DNA of 48,696 nucleotides from Pseudomonas sp. UBA2684 (GTDB lineage: Bacteria; Pseudomonadota; Gammaproteobacteria; Pseudomonadales; Pseudomonadaceae). The notes beneath the pieces were generated by a model. The model was not told where the DNA came from, did no database searches, and saw only the letters and a program-made list of their open reading frames with translations. Below are positions 1 through 7,162 of this stretch, piece after piece (the stretch's first letter is position 1; every line of letters starts with the position of its first letter). The stretch lies in NCBI GenBank assembly GCA_002354655.1, contig DELY01000010.1, positions 1 through 48,696 on the forward strand, in the 5' to 3' direction. A program made the translations under genes and the position numbers.

Positions 1-63
1 TCCGGAATCAGTAGACCACTACAATTCTCGGCTCAGTAGATAAAACCACTTCAAGGAATTTTT

Positions 64-1113
64 TTGAATCCCCAATTGCATGCATATCCCTACCGTGACC
101 GCTATTTGTCAACAGATAGCGGTGTTGCTCTTATCTGGCCCTTTGCAAACGTTATGCGGGGCGAGGGGCCCTATGAGCTTTTTCTGGACACCAACGCTTT
201 GACTAAGACGCAGTGGGTAGGCCAGTTGCCCCCTCAGGTTCGAGAGCGCGCGATTCTCAACCCGTGGCCTGCGCTAATGGAGCAATGGCTATCTAACCCT
301 ATGTTCCGGAAGGAGCCCTCCTCTCGCATAGATGAGATGACTGCTCGATTGGCTAAGACAGGCATTCGGTTTCGGGAAGGATTCGCTGAGGAGCAGACCA
401 GGCTGCTGAAAAAAAACGAAGCCCAACTGCGGACTCAAGCTAGTTTGCTGTTTCCCTGTGTGGCCATCATGAAGTCGCTGATGCGAGAGAAGCTTCGGCC
501 TGGCGATGCCCTTGAGCGCTTGAACTTCCTCATGAATGCCGAAGTTCCGAGGTTTTCAGGTTGCGTCATGCTTATGGCCCTGGCGCTGCTTCTCAAGGCG
601 CGCCAACCACTGAAGCTTGAAGGCGATAACAAGCCTGCCTACTCCTTCTTAGAATCGTTCCTAGCATTTCAGCCTGAGAAAAAAGACGAGACGGATCGGA
701 TCTGCATCCGTTACTTGCGCAATCGGGCTGGTGACCTCTCACTGTGGTACGTCATGCCAGCATTGTTACAGCATGGGTATAGGTTTGTTGGCGAGCCTGT
801 AGTGGTGACTGGGGACAAGGCGCTGCATCGAGTCATTCTCCGAGTAATTCCACCCGTTGCACATGAGAGTCGCGTTGCCGCATTCACAGCTCCCCCAGGT
901 GAGATAGAAGATTTTGTGCGATCTGAAATCCTCCGGATTGCAACTGAGTGGAAACCTCCGCAGCCTCGCACATCCGATGAGCGATCAAGGCTAATGAAAA
1001 AGCTTTTTGAACTTGCTGCTGACTGCTGTGAGTTCGATGAGGAGAAAGAGGCACTGATGGTGGCTTGGAGCGAATGGTTTCTGCCAGGCGAGGGTCTGCC
1101 TATGAAGTTTTGA
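64..1113 (+). CDS. PIN-like domain protein, uncharacterised
   Basis: Predicted 349-residue soluble protein with no signal peptide or membrane segment. The sequence shows a PIN-like pattern: LFLDTNAL near residues 39-46 (Asp42), an acidic residue in NAEVPRFSG near 160, Asp224 in RAGDLSLW, and Asp251 in VVVTGDKAL. In the PIN family such acidic residues bind metal and cut RNA or DNA, so a nuclease role is inferred, not shown. The start is a TTG at 64, chosen because an in-frame stop lies at 37-39 and the next ATG (154) would leave only about ten residues before the first motif; AAGGAA sits just upstream. It stands alone on the plus strand, in lower-GC DNA, and ends within a few bases of an IS remnant. 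No antitoxin-like partner is visible in the window, but upstream sequence is missing. Existence is fairly certain; function is tentative. Confidence 0.7.
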   Translation: MNPQLHAYPYRDRYLSTDSGVALIWPFANVMRGEGPYELFLDTNALTKTQWVGQLPPQVRERAILNPWPALMEQWLSNPMFRKEPSSRIDEMTARLAKTGIRFREGFAEEQTRLLKKNEAQLRTQASLLFPCVAIMKSLMREKLRPGDALERLNFLMNAEVPRFSGCVMLMALALLLKARQPLKLEGDNKPAYSFLESFLAFQPEKKDETDRICIRYLRNRAGDLSLWYVMPALLQHGYRFVGEPVVVTGDKALHRVILRVIPPVAHESRVAAFTAPPGEIEDFVRSEILRIATEWKPPQPRTSDERSRLMKKLFELAADCCEFDEEKEALMVAWSEWFLPGEGLPMKF

Positions 1114-1116
1114 TGA

Positions 1117-1179
1117 GTGCTGAACCATGCGCACAGCACGCTCACGGACTTCAGGGGAGTAGGTCGTAGTCTTTCTCAT
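1117..1179 (-). pseudogene. IS3-family transposase OrfA, N-terminal fragment
   Basis: The first 20 or so codons of a transposase OrfA (MRKTTTYSPEVRERAVRMV). Intact OrfA proteins are about 90-100 residues and carry a helix-turn-helix followed by a leucine zipper; here the frame runs into unrelated sequence from the adjoining PIN-like gene. No OrfB is present. It is a relic with no expected function. Confidence 0.75.
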
Positions 1180-1228
1180 GGCCTCATCTTCTCAAGAGTT
1201 GAGGCCTCCACGAAACCCGGGCGATTCA
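1117..1228 (-). mobile_element. Truncated end of an IS3-family insertion sequence
   Basis: Reading the minus strand from 1228, the sequence begins TGAATCGCCCGGGTTTCGTG, which resembles terminal inverted repeats of IS3-family elements of the TGAACCGCCCCGGG type. About 49 bases inside it an ATG at 1179 opens a reading frame starting MRKTTTYSPEVRERAVRMV, the typical N-terminus of an IS3 OrfA protein. Similarity stops after about 21 codons, near 1117, close to the stop codon of the PIN-like gene. Only one terminus and the beginning of orfA remain, so the element is dead. The outer edge coincides with the stop codon of the neighbouring minus-strand gene. Exact ends are inferred. Confidence 0.75.
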
Positions 1229-2083
1229 ATCTTCTGCGGGAGCCTCATCCCCTTCGCCAATGCTCAGCCAGTCGTGCTGGTTATAGCGAACGAAGTCCTC
1301 AGCATCGAGCATTGTGAAGTCTTGAAGGACCGTGACCTCCGCTCCTCCGAAGAATAAACCCTCGCTTACCGGCCTACTCACGCCAAGCATTTCAGTTAGC
1401 TCAGCATGCAGCTCTGTGGCGTGGCGGGCGCACTCTCGCTTCGTTAGGAAGCGAAAGAGAACCTCATATGGCTCTGTAGACTCCTGGATTTCCCACTTGG
1501 GGTTAAAGGAAACCCAAGCACTAGCGAGCATGTGGTTATTCCTTTTCAGGAATTCGTCCACAAGCATGGCGATACCTTGCATCCCATCACGACCGATCTC
1601 CGCCTTCAAACGTTCGACCAAGGCGTCCGGCATAGCGATTCGATTATAGGCATGCGATATCCAGAAGGAAAAAATTCGACGCTGATCGTCATTCAACGTG
1701 ACCGTCACATTTCGATGCTGAGTCGGAAGAACTGCCCGGCTAGTCCACACCCGTCGATGGATCTTCAGCTCAAAGATTTGTTTTGCAGCAATTTCAAGCT
1801 GCAATGTTCGAGGGTTAAGAGCATTCAAATACGGTAGATATGGCTTTTTCTTGACCTTAATAGCCACCCACTCTACCAATGGTGCATCATCGAAACTTCG
1901 TGCATGCACGGTGCACGAATGAGACGCAAGCATCCAAAAGTCAGGGGCCTTTCCGTCAAGTTGGGATGCCAACACATCGTCAGGGATATGCGGCATCAAA
2001 GCTTCACCTGAAACGACATCTCCTTGCAGCCAACCAGCAGCGCTGATTGCTTTTACAACCTCATCTCCAGGTGTGTCAGCCAT
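1226..2083 (-). CDS. Uncharacterised protein with WLQGD and SHSC motifs, third gene of accessory operon
   Basis: 285-residue soluble protein. I do not recognise it with certainty. Visible landmarks are WLQGD (18-22), SHSCTV (54-59), an acidic EW pair (71-72) and NPRTLQLEI (90-98). This layout (W-x-Q-G-D, then SxSC-x-V, then NPR) recalls a poorly described family found sporadically in accessory loci; that link is from memory. The ATG at 2083 lies 3 bases after the stop of the helix-turn-helix gene, so the two are surely cotranscribed. The TGA stop at 1226-1228 coincides with the first three bases of the IS terminal repeat, so the original C-terminus may have been lost and replaced. No catalytic site can be named. 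Confidence 0.75.
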   Translation of the reverse strand: MADTPGDEVVKAISAAGWLQGDVVSGEALMPHIPDDVLASQLDGKAPDFWMLASHSCTVHARSFDDAPLVEWVAIKVKKKPYLPYLNALNPRTLQLEIAAKQIFELKIHRRVWTSRAVLPTQHRNVTVTLNDDQRRIFSFWISHAYNRIAMPDALVERLKAEIGRDGMQGIAMLVDEFLKRNNHMLASAWVSFNPKWEIQESTEPYEVLFRFLTKRECARHATELHAELTEMLGVSRPVSEGLFFGGAEVTVLQDFTMLDAEDFVRYNQHDWLSIGEGDEAPAED

Positions 2084-2086
2084 ATA

Positions 2087-2770
2087 TTAAACCGAATGAG
2101 AACCGCCCGATTTCTCCAACCTGGCTATGGTCTTTAGATCCCTCTCACGCAATTGCTGGGCTTTACCTATCAACTCAGCAACCACCCCATTAACTCCAGC
2201 GGCACCGTCTTGAGCCCATGCCTTATCAGAGAGAGTGTCCTGAATGAGGCGCCCATCTGAGGTAGGGTAGAACAGCACTCGTTGTAGATATGGTACGTCT
2301 TCCGACCTGACCTGCCGGAGAGCTTCCGTCAAAGCTCCAAGCCGCTCTGGATAACCAGTCGCAGTTTTTCCTGTTCGCCAATTGTAGACTGTCTGCCGAG
2401 ACACATTGAAGATCTCGGCAATGGCGCTATCTGACAACTTGTATTCGCGACGAAGCTCTTCGATGAGATGCGGAGCCACCTCATCGGTAATGCCGGGGTG
2501 ACTGGTATCAACCTCAGTCCACGCTCCCGTCGTCACGCTGTAAGGGCTTATACCTGCAGAGCTGATGAGCCGAGGTGAGACCTCACCTCCGCCGGCTGGG
2601 GTAGTTGCAGTCGCGACTGCCAGCATGACTGAAAAAGCCAACGCCATTGCAGGACTAACCGTGCTCGTAGCAACGCGAGGAGCGATTTCCGGACTCTCCC
2701 ATCTCGGAGCAGATGAAGCAGTCGCCCCACCAACCTGGCCTACCCATTCCCCGGTAATTATGGCAGTCAT
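2087..2770 (-). CDS. Helix-turn-helix protein with hydrophobic stretch, second gene of accessory operon
   Basis: 227 residues from the ATG at 2770. Residues 41-57 are hydrophobic and could be a weak membrane segment. A clear helix-turn-helix lies at about 111-135 (LSDSAIAEIFNVSRQTVYNW), of the Xre/resolvase-tail type. The C-terminal part (150-220) is helical and charged. The start at 2770 is chosen over an upstream TTG at 2785 because it makes an ATGA overlap with the stop of the preceding gene and has GGGGGAAG in front. Likely role: DNA-binding regulator of its own operon, since repeated operator-like boxes lie upstream. A membrane segment plus an HTH could also mean signalling from the membrane; that is speculative. 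Confidence 0.75.
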   Translation of the reverse strand: MTAIITGEWVGQVGGATASSAPRWESPEIAPRVATSTVSPAMALAFSVMLAVATATTPAGGGEVSPRLISSAGISPYSVTTGAWTEVDTSHPGITDEVAPHLIEELRREYKLSDSAIAEIFNVSRQTVYNWRTGKTATGYPERLGALTEALRQVRSEDVPYLQRVLFYPTSDGRLIQDTLSDKAWAQDGAAGVNGVVAELIGKAQQLRERDLKTIARLEKSGGSHSV

Positions 2771-3603
2771 CTTGACTTCCCCCAAACCTCAAAGGCGTGA
2801 TCTTTAGCTACAGCCCTGAAAGCAAAATTAGCAGTCCCGTGCAGTTTATCGAGCCTGCCGCAGATTTCCTCAGTAACTAGCCTCTCAGTCATAGGCATCG
2901 GCCAATAAGCGTCGGTATCTAGAAGCGCACCATTTTCACTAACAGGCACAAACACACTCTGTGATTGACCAAAAGGCTTTGAAGGCTGACGGGTCTGCTT
3001 AGCGATCTCGAAAACCATAGCTGGCTCTGCCAAATCATCCGGTATCCACATGCCAGTCTGACGCCAGCACCTGATATGCAGGAACTCAGAGTCTAGCTGA
3101 TAGGTAGTAGTGGATACCCCCATTAGAGCCTTTACCTCCCTCTTTGCAAGCGCCTCGCAATTGAGGGGTAGCAGCGTATCTGGAAGATAATCTGCAAGAG
3201 TCTCCCCATCTAACGGTTCGATTCTGTCGACATAGCGCATCCCTATACCAGCGATGTCGAGGCCGCCAGAATGCTGTGTCAAGGCCGTCAAACACTCTCG
3301 AAAGAGTTCCAGATGACTGGCAAAATGCAAGTAGTTCGTGCTTTGCAGGATCAGGTGATCCACGCCCAGAACGCAAGCGTACTCAGCATTACGGTCTAAG
3401 AAGGCCCATGAATTCGGCTCTGATCCCTGCGCGATACCAGGCTGCATGCTTTTGACCATTTGGAAAAACCCAGGAAGGCGATCCCGAATGGCCTGATGAA
3501 TGTCTGGGATGAGCTGAGGAAGCTTAAGAATGGGCGAAAATCTCACCACACTGAACGCAAAAATTAGTGGTGCCCCTGCTAGTACCCCTTCGCGCTCAGC
3601 CAT
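2767..3603 (-). CDS. TIGR04255-type protein, first gene of accessory operon
   Basis: 278 residues. The N-terminus (GAPLIFAFSVVRFSPILKLPQ, split over residues 10-30) and the central IGMRYVDRIEP (120-130) match the pattern I know for the sporadically distributed TIGR04255 family, whose biochemical function is unknown. No signal peptide, membrane segment or standard catalytic motif is visible. The ATG at 3603 is preferred over an upstream in-frame start at 3669 because GGAGG lies 8 bases before it and the family begins here. It is the promoter-proximal gene, overlapping the helix-turn-helix gene by 4 bases. Family members are patchily distributed, as expected for horizontally moving genes; a defence or stress role is inference only. 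Confidence 0.8.
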   Translation of the reverse strand: MAEREGVLAGAPLIFAFSVVRFSPILKLPQLIPDIHQAIRDRLPGFFQMVKSMQPGIAQGSEPNSWAFLDRNAEYACVLGVDHLILQSTNYLHFASHLELFRECLTALTQHSGGLDIAGIGMRYVDRIEPLDGETLADYLPDTLLPLNCEALAKREVKALMGVSTTTYQLDSEFLHIRCWRQTGMWIPDDLAEPAMVFEIAKQTRQPSKPFGQSQSVFVPVSENGALLDTDAYWPMPMTERLVTEEICGRLDKLHGTANFAFRAVAKDHAFEVWGKSR

Positions 3604-3649
3604 GTTCAATTCCTCCACTTTCCCCAAACAGGGACAGGATTCTACATCA

Positions 3650-3702
3650 TTTGACAAGTCCTTTGACAAGAACTGTATAGCATGGTCTTCCGCTTTGACA
3701 AG
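3650..3702. repeat. Three copies of TTTGACAAG, operator-like
   Basis: The identical 9-mer TTTGACAAG occurs at 3650-3658, 3662-3670 and 3694-3702. Its core TTGACAA is palindromic around the central base (TTG-N-CAA). One copy overlaps the -35 hexamer of the predicted promoter and two lie in the leader, so binding would block transcription. The copy at 3694-3702 is also inside a perfect hairpin (CCGCTT-TGAC-AAGCGG, 3690-3705). The helix-turn-helix protein encoded just downstream is the obvious candidate ligand; this is inferred from position. Confidence 0.5.
3674..3701 (-). promoter_or_regulatory. Candidate sigma-70 promoter of the three-gene accessory operon
   Basis: On the minus strand TTGTCA (3701-3696) and TATACA (3679-3674) are separated by 16 bases, a reasonable -35/-10 pair placed about 70-100 bases before the ATG at 3603. 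The -35 hexamer sits inside one copy of the repeated CTTGTCAAA box. Predicted by eye only. Confidence 0.4.
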
Positions 3703-4240
3703 CGGTCGTCGAACGTCGATTGATGGCGCTCAGCTCGGCCTCGATGGCCGCGATTAGCGATGCCGAGCGCCTCGACCACATGGCGAAGCGCCGCACCGAC
3801 GAGCACCTGAGCTACCGCTTCGCATTTGAAGGGCTTGAGAAGACTTCGGCCGGCTACGCCAGTAGTCGCCTTGGCATAAACCTCCCGCCTCAAAGAGCTG
3901 CTAGCTCAACCCTTCTGAAACTGCCGCTCAGGTTGGGGCAGTTCAGCCGAGTACCCTTTTGAGTACCTCTGACTAAATCGCAACTAATCGACACCTAGCA
4001 TTCCAAGGCACATACTCATCTGGCTCGACTCCTGGTGCCGCACCATGTAAAACAAGGGTTACGTGAAAACGTAGCCCTTTTTTGTGCCTGAAATCCGGTC
4101 TGGGATGAGTTTGGGTACGACTTTGACACGCGCATCAAGCGAGACCTGCTTACCGCCCCGCCCCCAACTGAAGGGCAACAATATCCCGTACCGCAGCTTG
4201 GTTAAGCGTACTGTCGCACCAGCAGCCGACAGCGCAAACG
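3703..4240. other. Gene-poor junction between accessory DNA and the psl cluster
   Basis: No convincing gene. Short open frames on both strands (about 3642-3962 and 4084-4296) lack family resemblance, good ribosome sites or Pseudomonas-like codon use. The stretch 3720-3960 may be eroded mobile-element DNA but I cannot name a family. It holds one clear feature, the terminator near 4054-4083. Base composition changes from the lower-GC accessory region to the GC-rich psl cluster across this interval. Confidence 0.4.
4054..4083 (+). terminator. Rho-independent terminator
   Basis: AAGGGTTACG (4054-4063), loop TGAAAA, CGTAGCCCTT (4070-4079) with one G-T pair, then a run of T to 4083. The complementary strand also ends in a T-rich stretch, so it may stop transcripts from both sides, including read-through from the psl operon that ends at 4261. 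Confidence 0.7.
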
Positions 4241-4260
4241 CTAGCCCAACAGGCCTGAGA

Positions 4261-5343
4261 CTACGCCTCGATATCCGGTTTCAAGCTCGACAGTGAGGCA
4301 ACAGGCCGCTCTTTGGCCTGGACGTAATGACTGCTGCGCAACAGGAAACGCTTCTCCACCAGATGCCACATGAGCATGGCCGCCAGCAGGGTCAGGGCGA
4401 CGCTGACCAGCAGCCCGAGCAATGGCGAGAACGCATACAGCCCCAGACTCACGAGTATCTGAATGATCGGGAAGTGGCAGATGTATGCGCCGTAGGAAAA
4501 GTCGCCGTACTTGCCGAAGTTGCCCAGATAACCGAACAGCGCGACGAATGCCACCAGCACGCCAAGCGCCAGCGGTTCGATCAGGCGCAGCGGCAGCCAG
4601 ACGCTGGCAACGTAGAGCGACAGTGCCAGCGGCACCAGCCACTTTATCTGTCGCTCGAAATACGGCAGGTAGTAGTAGATCAGCCCGCCCGCGAGAAAGT
4701 AGCGCAACTGGCCCGGCAGTTGCTTTTCCAGGAAGCCAAACAGCTCGTTCTGGCTCTGCCCATAGAGGTGCCAGAATGCCAGCGAATACAGGCTGGACAG
4801 CGCGAACAGCCCAAGCAAGATAGGCAGCCGCCCGAAGCGCTGGGCCAACCAAACGATCAGCGGCACGCTGCAGTAGAACATCACTTCGATTTTGATCGTC
4901 CACAACGCCCCATTCACCGCGGGCAGCAGATTATCCTCGAACACCCCCGGTAGCGTCGGGGCGAAGAAGTTCAGGAACGACAGATTGGCCAGTAGGTACT
5001 TGAGCCAGGCCAGGGAGAAGTAGCGCTCGGCTGGTAGCTCGCTCATGGCGAAAAGGCCAAAGGCGCAGAGCAGGATGATGCTCAGATAGGCCGGATAGAT
5101 ACGTTTGGCCCGCTTGCTCGCGTAGCTGCGCAACGAACTCGAGCGCTCGTAGCTCATGAAGATGAGAAAGCCGCTAATCACGAAGAACGCGTCCACCGCC
5201 AGCTTGGAGGACAGAAACATCCCCATCGGTTTGAGCACGCTCTGCTGCGACAGCTCGGCCGCATGCACCAAGCAGACGATCAACGCCAGCGCCAGGCGGA
5301 TCAGGTCGAAATTGTTATGGCGTAGACGCGAATTGCTGGGCAT
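4261..5343 (-). CDS. pslL: PslL-type membrane acyltransferase (acyltransferase 3 family)
   Basis: 360-residue polytopic membrane protein of the acyltransferase 3/OafA family. Visible landmarks are the N-terminal FDLIRLALALIVCLVHAAEL with the conserved His, and FFVISGFLIF (about 53-62), followed by roughly ten hydrophobic segments. Family members transfer acetyl or other acyl groups to periplasmic sugars. As the last gene of a cluster with pslA-K order it corresponds to PslL, which I infer acylates the Psl polysaccharide or its lipid-linked unit. It begins 18 bases after the small secreted-protein gene and is the promoter-distal gene of the operon. The exact sugar substrate cannot be read from sequence. 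Confidence 0.85.
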   Translation of the reverse strand: MPSNSRLRHNNFDLIRLALALIVCLVHAAELSQQSVLKPMGMFLSSKLAVDAFFVISGFLIFMSYERSSSLRSYASKRAKRIYPAYLSIILLCAFGLFAMSELPAERYFSLAWLKYLLANLSFLNFFAPTLPGVFEDNLLPAVNGALWTIKIEVMFYCSVPLIVWLAQRFGRLPILLGLFALSSLYSLAFWHLYGQSQNELFGFLEKQLPGQLRYFLAGGLIYYYLPYFERQIKWLVPLALSLYVASVWLPLRLIEPLALGVLVAFVALFGYLGNFGKYGDFSYGAYICHFPIIQILVSLGLYAFSPLLGLLVSVALTLLAAMLMWHLVEKRFLLRSSHYVQAKERPVASLSSLKPDIEA

Positions 5344-5361
5344 GCGCTCTATCTCAGGCCG

Positions 5362-5673
5362 TCAACGGCGCAGTTGGCTGGATGACGTCACATAGTTGGC
5401 GGCGCGGTCGTACATGATTTTCACATCGCAAACCGCCCCAGAGCCGAACGTCAGGGAGTTCTCCAGGCCGTAGGGCTCGAAGGTGACCAACGCGTCGTCG
5501 GCGTAGACATACTCCATGCAGTTGCGCGTGATGATGTGGATCAGTTCATCGGTGGTTTCGTAGTGATTCCGGTCGATCCGCTTGATGTTTACGGGAATCA
5601 GCTCCACCGCCTGGACCAGGGCCGGCAGCAGCAGTGAGCCGCAGAGCAGGGCATTGCGCACGATGCGTAGCAT
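5362..5673 (-). CDS. Small secreted protein of unknown function within the psl operon
   Basis: 103 residues from the ATG at 5673, chosen because it gives a clean signal peptide (MLRIVRNALLCGSLLLPALVQA, about 22 residues, shown here only as a landmark) and has GAGAG just upstream; a longer frame from 5727 would overlap pslK. The mature part of about 80 residues has two cysteines (in RNCMEYVY and GAVCDVKIM) that could form a disulfide in the periplasm. No family recognised. It sits between pslK and pslL in the same orientation with short gaps, so it is probably cotranscribed and may act in export, modification or assembly of the polymer. It is absent from the canonical P. aeruginosa pslA-L list as I know it. 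Confidence 0.65.
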   Translation of the reverse strand: MLRIVRNALLCGSLLLPALVQAVELIPVNIKRIDRNHYETTDELIHIITRNCMEYVYADDALVTFEPYGLENSLTFGSGAVCDVKIMYDRAANYVTSSSQLRR

Positions 5674-5713
5674 GGCGTATCTCTCGTCGTTGTGCGGCCG
5701 CCGGGCCGCAATC

Positions 5714-7153
5714 TCAGGCGTGTGCATCGGGTACTGCGGTGCCGGCTTCGCTGCGCCAGGGCTTCAGCCACCATGCCAGACCTACCAGCGCGACACCGCC
5801 GGCCAAGATGCTGGCGGATAACTGGATCCAGGTCGAGTGCAAGGGGTGCAGCACTAGGGCACCGACCCCCAGCACCGGAATCGCCAGCAGCCACTGGCGC
5901 ATCCAGGGCACCTCGCCGAGCAGGTTCTGCCGGCGCATCAGCAGCAGGCTAGTCAGGGTCAGGCCGAGGGTCATGGCCATGGGGATACCATTCAGGCCGA
6001 AGAAGTAGGGCAGGATAGCGAGCGCCACGGCGTTGAGCGCGCCGCCGATCAGCTCGCACCTCAATGGCATGCGGGTATCGCCGTCGGCGTAGGCGAAGCG
6101 CGCCAACATGGAGTTCCAGGCGCCGAACAACAGCGGCACGGCGAACCAGGCGAGCAGTTCCGGCAAGGGGCTGCTCGCCGCCTGCCCAGGAAACATCAGG
6201 TGCACCAGCGCGGGTGTGGCGCCGACCAGGCCGAGCGCGGCGGGCAAGGTCAGCAGCGTAGCGAGGTTGAGGCCGCGCTTGAGCAGCTGCAGGCGCTCCC
6301 GACCATTGGTGCGACTCATCAGGCTAAGCAGGACCTGATTGAGGCTGAGCAGAGCGATCAGCGGCAAATTGACCAGCTTGCGGGCGAGGTTCGCCCAGGC
6401 CACCGCGCCTTCCCCCAGCAACGAGGCGACGATGCGCTCGAGCAGCGCCAGGCCCTGACTGGTGAGATTGCTAGCCAGCAATGGGCCGATGCCGGACAGC
6501 AGCTCGCGCCCGGCCCCCGCGGCGCCACGCAGCCGCCAGGGACGCCAGTGCAGACGCCAGAGCGCAGGCAGCAGCGCCAGTGGCATCAGCAGGCTGCCGA
6601 TGACACAGCTCTGAGCGGTGACGGCGAGGCTGGCCTGCTGCCCCATGGCAGCCAGATAAAGCACCGGCGGCAAGTTGAACAGCAACGAGCCGAGCCCGGC
6701 GAGCACGAAGCGCTCGCGGGCCTGCAGCGGCACGCTGAGCAACGCGTGCAGGAGAAAGCCGGGTACGCACCAGGCCAGCGTTTGCAGGCTGGCGCTGGCC
6801 AGAGCATGTGCCTGGTCATTGAGACCGGGGCCGATCAGACGCACCCACAGCGGCGCGGCGAGCGCCAACAGCAGGCTGACGCCCAGACCGCAGAGGATGA
6901 AGCGCGAGCTCATGCCGTCGAGCCAGGCGATCTGCTCGGGCTCACTGCGGCGCAGGTACAAGGGCAGCGCCGCAGCGCTGATCAAGCCTGCCGCGAGCGC
7001 CATACGCAGTGCTTCGGGCAGGAACAGCGAGATGAGGAAGGCATCGCTCTGATTACTGGCACCCCAGGCGTGGATCAGCAGCCATTCCCTAGCAAAGCCG
7101 GCGATCAAGCCGGCGAGCGTGGCCACGGTCAACCAAAGGGTGCTTCCAAGCAT
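5714..7153 (-). CDS. pslK: PslK-type MurJ/MviN-family lipid-linked saccharide flippase
   Basis: 479-residue protein with about 14 hydrophobic segments, typical of the MurJ/MviN branch of the MOP superfamily. The N-terminus LAGLIAGFAREWLLIHAWGASNQSDAFL matches the MurJ pattern (AGFxRE and SDAF). MurJ moves lipid II across the inner membrane; in this cluster the relative is expected to flip the undecaprenyl-linked Psl repeating unit. The ATG at 7153 has GAGGT upstream and lies 9 bases after the acetyltransferase stop. Housekeeping murJ would normally sit beside ribF or rpsT, not here, which supports the polysaccharide assignment. Confidence 0.85.
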   Translation of the reverse strand: MLGSTLWLTVATLAGLIAGFAREWLLIHAWGASNQSDAFLISLFLPEALRMALAAGLISAAALPLYLRRSEPEQIAWLDGMSSRFILCGLGVSLLLALAAPLWVRLIGPGLNDQAHALASASLQTLAWCVPGFLLHALLSVPLQARERFVLAGLGSLLFNLPPVLYLAAMGQQASLAVTAQSCVIGSLLMPLALLPALWRLHWRPWRLRGAAGAGRELLSGIGPLLASNLTSQGLALLERIVASLLGEGAVAWANLARKLVNLPLIALLSLNQVLLSLMSRTNGRERLQLLKRGLNLATLLTLPAALGLVGATPALVHLMFPGQAASSPLPELLAWFAVPLLFGAWNSMLARFAYADGDTRMPLRCELIGGALNAVALAILPYFFGLNGIPMAMTLGLTLTSLLLMRRQNLLGEVPWMRQWLLAIPVLGVGALVLHPLHSTWIQLSASILAGGVALVGLAWWLKPWRSEAGTAVPDAHA

Positions 7154-7162
7154 GGCGATACC

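Noticed and set aside
3642-3962. Short overlapping frames on both strands upstream of the accessory operon
   Set aside because: Neither shows a family match or ribosome site; could be eroded mobile DNA but I cannot name a family.
4022-4045. Sequence ending TCGACTCCTGGTGCCGCACCA looks like a tRNA 3' end or island attachment site
   Set aside because: The bases around TCGACTC do not form a paired T-arm, the acceptor and 3' CCA do not fit together, and no 5' half is present; resemblance only.
4084-4296. Small plus-strand frame (70 codons) after the terminator
   Set aside because: GTG start directly after a terminator, no ribosome site, overlaps the end of pslL and has no recognisable content.
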